A DNA stretch of 17,962 bases from Bacteroidales bacterium (lineage in GTDB: Bacteria > Bacteroidota > Bacteroidia > Bacteroidales > GCA-2748055). Position 1 is the stretch's first letter. Each line of letters starts with the position of its first letter. The notes under the pieces were generated by a model. That model worked only from the letters and a program-made list of their open reading frames with translations, had not been told where the DNA came from and made no database searches. The position numbers and the translations under genes were made by a program. The stretch is taken from positions 1 to 17,962 of the forward strand of contig JAOZLK010000019.1 of NCBI GenBank assembly GCA_029934875.1, read 5' to 3'. Below are positions 14,415 to 17,962 of this stretch, piece after piece.

Positions 14415-14448
14415 ATCAGCCCTGTATGAATATTCATGCAGGGCTGAT
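14415..14448 (+). terminator. 34-base hairpin between the first and second sus units
   Basis: The arms ATCAGCCCTG (14415-14424) and CAGGGCTGAT (14439-14448) are perfectly complementary. Pairing continues inward through one U-G wobble and ATGA/TCAT, giving a 15-bp stem with a 4-base ATAT loop. It starts 25 bases after the DUF3823 stop and ends 54 bases before susC2. No U-run follows on the plus strand (GAATATATTG), while the minus-strand side reads TTTTATTG. It may be a partial terminator, a 3'-end protector or a processing site. No TAnnTTTG promoter is seen between it and susC2. Confidence 0.6.
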
Positions 14449-14502
14449 GAATATATTGATGTCAAATTTCCACTCTAGTTCTAACTCCAAAACTAAAACG
14501 AA

Positions 14503-17500
14503 ATGGATGCATTCAAATCCAAAATGAAATCTCCACTGATTTTTCTTGTGCTAATTTTGGCTCAAATGAGTTTTTCCTTTGCTTATTCTCAAGCTATACA
14601 AGACTATGAAATTACAGGGACCATTTCAGATAACAGTGGTCCTCTGATTGGTGTATCTGTTAAAGTCAAAGACTCCAATACCGGGACAATCACTGATGCA
14701 AATGGAATGTATTCAATTATGATTGAACCTGAAGCTACAACACTGGTATTTTCTTTCGTAGGTATGAAAACTGTTGAAGTTGACATTGAGGAACATACCC
14801 TTATTGATTTGACGATGGAAGTTGATGCCTATGGACTTGAGGAGGTGATCGCCGTGGGATATGGTTCTCAAAAGAAGAAGAGCCTGACCGGAGCCATATC
14901 AAGTATTGATGACGAGGACATTCAAACGACAACAGCAACAAGTCTTGCCCAAAAGCTTTCCGGGAAGGTTTCCGGATTAAATATTCGTCAGAATACGGGG
15001 GAACCCGGAGCTTTTTCCAACTCGATAAATATCCGGGGCTTTGGAGAACCCTTATACGTGATAGACGGAATCGTCAGAGGAGGATCTGCAGATTTTCAAA
15101 GGCTTAATGCAGATGATATTGAAAGCATTTCTGTATTGAAAGATGCCTCATCTGCAATTTACGGATTAAATGCTGCCAACGGGGTGATTATCGTAAGCAC
15201 GAAAAAAGGGGGACAGGGCAAAACGAAATTTGTATTCAGCAGCACGATTGGTTTCTCCTCCCCCACTGATATTCCTGAGCTTGCAAATGCAGCTCAATAT
15301 TATGAAATGCGCAATGATGCCAATATAAATGTCGGAATGGAACCCTTCATCTCACAGGAAGAACTTGAAAAATGGAAAGCAGGAGGACCTGGTTATGAAA
15401 GCACCAACTGGGCTGATGAGACTTTTCTAAATCGCTCGATTCGTCATGAGCATAGTTTGTCAGCCGAAGGGGGTACAGAAAAGGTATCCTATTATTTAAA
15501 TTTCGGCATGGTGAAAGACGGGGGAATTCTGCAGAGTGGTGATATACATTACAACAAGTTTAATTTCAGATCAAACGTGTCAGCAAAACTGACAGAGAAC
15601 ATTACAGCAAACATAAATATTTCAGGTTTCACAGATAAGAGAGAATCTCCGGTTGACGGGATTTTTTCAATATGGAGAGGAACCGTTTCCATCCTGCCCA
15701 TTCATTCGGTTTATGCCAATGATAATACCAATTACCTTCACAGGGTTCAGGACGGGCAAGCCATGAATCCCGTGGCCATTGCACAGAGCGATTTGACAGG
15801 ATATACCATCAATGAAGACAGGGTGTTTCAGACTTCCTTTGACCTGAGCTATAAAGTACCCTTTGTTAAGGGGCTGGAATTCAAAGCAGTGGCTGCCTAT
15901 GACCCGAGGTTTCATCAGAGTAAAGGAGTAAGTACAGATTACGAGTTATTTGATTATAAAGTTGAAGATGATACCTACATGCCCACTGCATTTAATGAAC
16001 CGGCTTCAATTTATAACCTTTACAACAACTCCAGTTTGCTCACGCTTCAGGCCATGGGGATTTATAAAACAAGCATCGCAGAAAAGCATCATATCGGAGC
16101 CACGCTGGTATACGAACAAAGGGAAGAATCCGGAAGGTATGCAGGAATCAACAAATACTATGAATTCTTTACAAATGCTCAGATTGACCAGGCCGGAGAA
16201 GAGAATGCTGCTTCAAATGGGAATGAATGGCAAATAAGGAACATGTCTTATCTCGGACGATTGAATTATGATTACCTGGGCAGATACCTTATTGAATTTG
16301 CAGCAAGGTATGATGGTTCATACCGCTACCACCCGGATCGCAGATGGGGGTTCTTTCCAGTGGTTTCAGGTGGATGGAGAATTTCGGAGGAGAACTTCAT
16401 AAAAGATAACATTTCCTGGGTAGCCAATATAAAGATCAGGGCTTCGTATGGCATTATTGGTCAGGATGCGGGAGCTCCCTTCCAGTACGTGCAGGCTTTT
16501 TCAACAACAGGCGGGGATGTCTGGGAATTTACAGAGGGAAAGTATACAAACGGAGCAGCTTTCCCGACTATTGTAAACGATGAACTTACATGGATGGAAT
16601 CCACGATCAGTGACATAGGTGTCGATCTGGGATTTTTCAACAACAAACTCTCTTTTGTTGCCGATGTATACCAAAGAGACCGGACCGGCTTGCTCGCTTA
16701 TCGGAATGTGACTGTTCCAAATACATTTGGGGGTTCATTACCCCAGGAAAATCTGAATAGTGACAGGGTCAGAGGCCTTGAGTTTTCTTTTAATCACAGC
16801 AACCAGGTAGGTCAATTCACTTATAGTCTCTCCGGAAACGTAAATTTCGCCCGGACGATGAACGTGTATGTTGAATCGACTCCTTTTCAAAGCAGCTGGG
16901 AAGAGTACAGGGCAGGAAGCTCCAACCGGTGGAATGATATCGTGTGGATGTACAACAGGATTGGACAATTCCAATCGGAAGAGGATGTCACCTATGCACC
17001 TGTACAAAATGGAGATCTTGGCAACCAAAGGGAACTTCCAGGGGATTTCAAGTATGAAGACTTAAATGGTGATGGAGTAATCGATGGAAATGATGCAAGT
17101 CCTCAGGCATATAATGAAAATCCAAAAACATACTTTGGATTAAACATTAACGGAGCCTGGAAAGGATTTGATCTCAATCTTCTCTTTCAGGGTGCAGCAA
17201 ATTATACGGCAAGATATACGCATGCGTACTCAACCATGTTCTGGGACGAAGGTAATTTACCGGCCTATTTCATGGACAGATGGCACCATCAAGATCCTTA
17301 TAATCCTGATAGTGAATGGGTATCCGGAGAATGGCCTGCTTCACGCATCGTAGAGAATTCAGGCATGCTATACGCGGAAAGTGACGCGTGGAGAAGAGAT
17401 GCTTCTTACGTGCGTTTTAAGAATCTAGAACTGGGGTATACCTTCAATAAAACAAAAATTCAACAAATAGGATTTAATTATATACGGGTTTACATCAGTA

Positions 17501-17634
17501 TTAACAATGTTTTCACATGGGCTGATGAGTACATAAAACCTTTTGATCCTGAATCCATTGCAGGATCGTTCTCTGCCGGATGGACTTATCCCATCATGCG
17601 GACTTTTAACATAGGTATAAATGTGAGTTTCTAA
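14503..17634 (+). CDS. SusC/RagA-type TonB-dependent outer-membrane transporter (copy 2)
   Basis: This 1043-residue paralogue of the protein at 8602-11757 has the same layout: signal peptide ending ...FAYSQ (about 30), carboxypeptidase-regulatory-like domain (35-108), LEEVIAVGYGSQ (112-123), plug (RGFGEPLYVIDGI, NADDIESISVLKDASSAIYG) and beta-barrel ending TFNIGINVSF. Long segments are identical between the copies; for example, the same residues run from the GEPLYVIDGI region through the DDIESISVLKDAS region. Length differences are explained by loss of TRAAGSVESMAP relative to copy 1 (replaced by Ser) and AGSFSAGW in place of SGIGW near the C-terminus. It presumably imports a related ligand with the SusD2 that follows 10 bases later. 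Transcription probably depends on readthrough past the upstream hairpin or on a weak promoter not recognised here. Confidence 0.96.
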   Translation: MDAFKSKMKSPLIFLVLILAQMSFSFAYSQAIQDYEITGTISDNSGPLIGVSVKVKDSNTGTITDANGMYSIMIEPEATTLVFSFVGMKTVEVDIEEHTLIDLTMEVDAYGLEEVIAVGYGSQKKKSLTGAISSIDDEDIQTTTATSLAQKLSGKVSGLNIRQNTGEPGAFSNSINIRGFGEPLYVIDGIVRGGSADFQRLNADDIESISVLKDASSAIYGLNAANGVIIVSTKKGGQGKTKFVFSSTIGFSSPTDIPELANAAQYYEMRNDANINVGMEPFISQEELEKWKAGGPGYESTNWADETFLNRSIRHEHSLSAEGGTEKVSYYLNFGMVKDGGILQSGDIHYNKFNFRSNVSAKLTENITANINISGFTDKRESPVDGIFSIWRGTVSILPIHSVYANDNTNYLHRVQDGQAMNPVAIAQSDLTGYTINEDRVFQTSFDLSYKVPFVKGLEFKAVAAYDPRFHQSKGVSTDYELFDYKVEDDTYMPTAFNEPASIYNLYNNSSLLTLQAMGIYKTSIAEKHHIGATLVYEQREESGRYAGINKYYEFFTNAQIDQAGEENAASNGNEWQIRNMSYLGRLNYDYLGRYLIEFAARYDGSYRYHPDRRWGFFPVVSGGWRISEENFIKDNISWVANIKIRASYGIIGQDAGAPFQYVQAFSTTGGDVWEFTEGKYTNGAAFPTIVNDELTWMESTISDIGVDLGFFNNKLSFVADVYQRDRTGLLAYRNVTVPNTFGGSLPQENLNSDRVRGLEFSFNHSNQVGQFTYSLSGNVNFARTMNVYVESTPFQSSWEEYRAGSSNRWNDIVWMYNRIGQFQSEEDVTYAPVQNGDLGNQRELPGDFKYEDLNGDGVIDGNDASPQAYNENPKTYFGLNINGAWKGFDLNLLFQGAANYTARYTHAYSTMFWDEGNLPAYFMDRWHHQDPYNPDSEWVSGEWPASRIVENSGMLYAESDAWRRDASYVRFKNLELGYTFNKTKIQQIGFNYIRVYISINNVFTWADEYIKPFDPESIAGSFSAGWTYPIMRTFNIGINVSF

Positions 17635-17644
17635 TTTATCTAAG

Positions 17645-17962
17645 ATGAGATTTCAATCTATATTAATAATTGCTTTATTGAGTATGGCTGGCTGCAACGA
17701 TGACTTTTTGGATCTGGAGCCCACTGATAAAATAAGTGCTGATGCTATATTTTCCAGTCCCGATGGAATTAATGCACTTATGGCAAATCTTTATGCACAT
17801 GCCCCTATTGAAGACTTTAATTCTGTCTCAACCTTTGGATTGAGTTGGAATTCGCCCTGGCCAAACCAAGCCGGATGGTATCCTTTTATTATGACCGATG
17901 ATGCTGTCGGATCTCAGCATCAGGGCATTATAGGGTGGGAAGGAACAGACTTCCCTTGGTGT
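17645..17962 (+). CDS. SusD/RagB-type surface lipoprotein (copy 2, N-terminal part)
   Basis: The frame opens with ATG at 17645 and runs off the right edge in frame (106 codons). The start MRFQSILIIALLSMAGC gives a lipobox with Cys17, followed by NDDFLDLEPTDKISADAIF. This is nearly the same as SusD1 after its Cys (NDDFLNLEPTDKVSADALF), and TDDAVGSQHQ parallels TDDGIGSEHQ in SusD1. It is therefore a paralogue paired with susC2, separated from it by 10 bases. It completes the tandem duplication of the susC-susD module; beyond the first ~35 mature residues the copies diverge (AHAPIEDFNSVSTFGL against YQMPLEDFNWTPDHGF). The C-terminal ligand-binding part is outside the window. Confidence 0.93.
   Translation, partial: MRFQSILIIALLSMAGCNDDFLDLEPTDKISADAIFSSPDGINALMANLYAHAPIEDFNSVSTFGLSWNSPWPNQAGWYPFIMTDDAVGSQHQGIIGWEGTDFPWC

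Overview
The window comes from a member of the Bacteroidota. It carries two tandem SusC/SusD outer-membrane uptake systems, a SusE-position lipoprotein of the DUF3823 type, SusD lipoboxes followed by Asn-Asp-Asp, weak Shine-Dalgarno sequences, and promoter elements of the phylum-specific TAnnTTTG type. The genus cannot be fixed from the sequence, and there are no RNA genes, insertion sequences or CRISPR arrays.

Left half (1-7943, all minus strand): a tight six-gene operon, read from right to left. It encodes a lipoyl E2 acyltransferase (7943-6564), a fused alpha/beta thiamine-diphosphate E1 dehydrogenase (6513-4045), a PHP-fold protein with altered metal ligands (4024-2792), an SDR closely resembling sorbitol-6-phosphate 2-dehydrogenase with an unusual N-terminal extension (2789-1608), a HAD phosphatase (1601-951), and a zinc-type MDR resembling L-sorbose-1-phosphate reductase (939 to beyond the left edge). 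Gaps are 50, 20, 2, 6 and 11 bases. I infer a catabolic route for a sugar or polyol (phosphate) in which two dehydrogenases and two hydrolase-like proteins produce a keto compound that a dedicated 2-oxoacid- or acetoin-dehydrogenase-like complex converts to an acyl-CoA. No E3 is present in the window. I do not recognise this six-gene combination as a named pathway.

Centre (7944-8601): a 658-base divergent control region with no convincing gene. The leftward operon has a good promoter (TATCTTTG with ATTG 19 bases upstream). The rightward susC promoter has a TATATTTG element. Each promoter carries a near-identical 14-bp inverted repeat, CTTGTC(TA or AT)TACAAG, at 8043-8056 and 8379-8392; the copies match at 12 of 14 positions. 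Four 11-bp imperfect tandem repeats lie at 8004-8047. This is direct sequence evidence that the uptake genes and the catabolic operon share a regulator, possibly of the GntR type.

Right half (8602-17962, all plus strand): susC1, susD1 and a DUF3823 lipoprotein, a strong 34-base hairpin, then a second susC2 and the beginning of susD2, cut by the window edge. The two SusC proteins look like a tandem duplication: apart from one net 11-residue and one net 3-residue length difference they align without gaps. No glycoside hydrolase, sulfatase, lyase or regulator gene lies in the window, so the substrate cannot be named.
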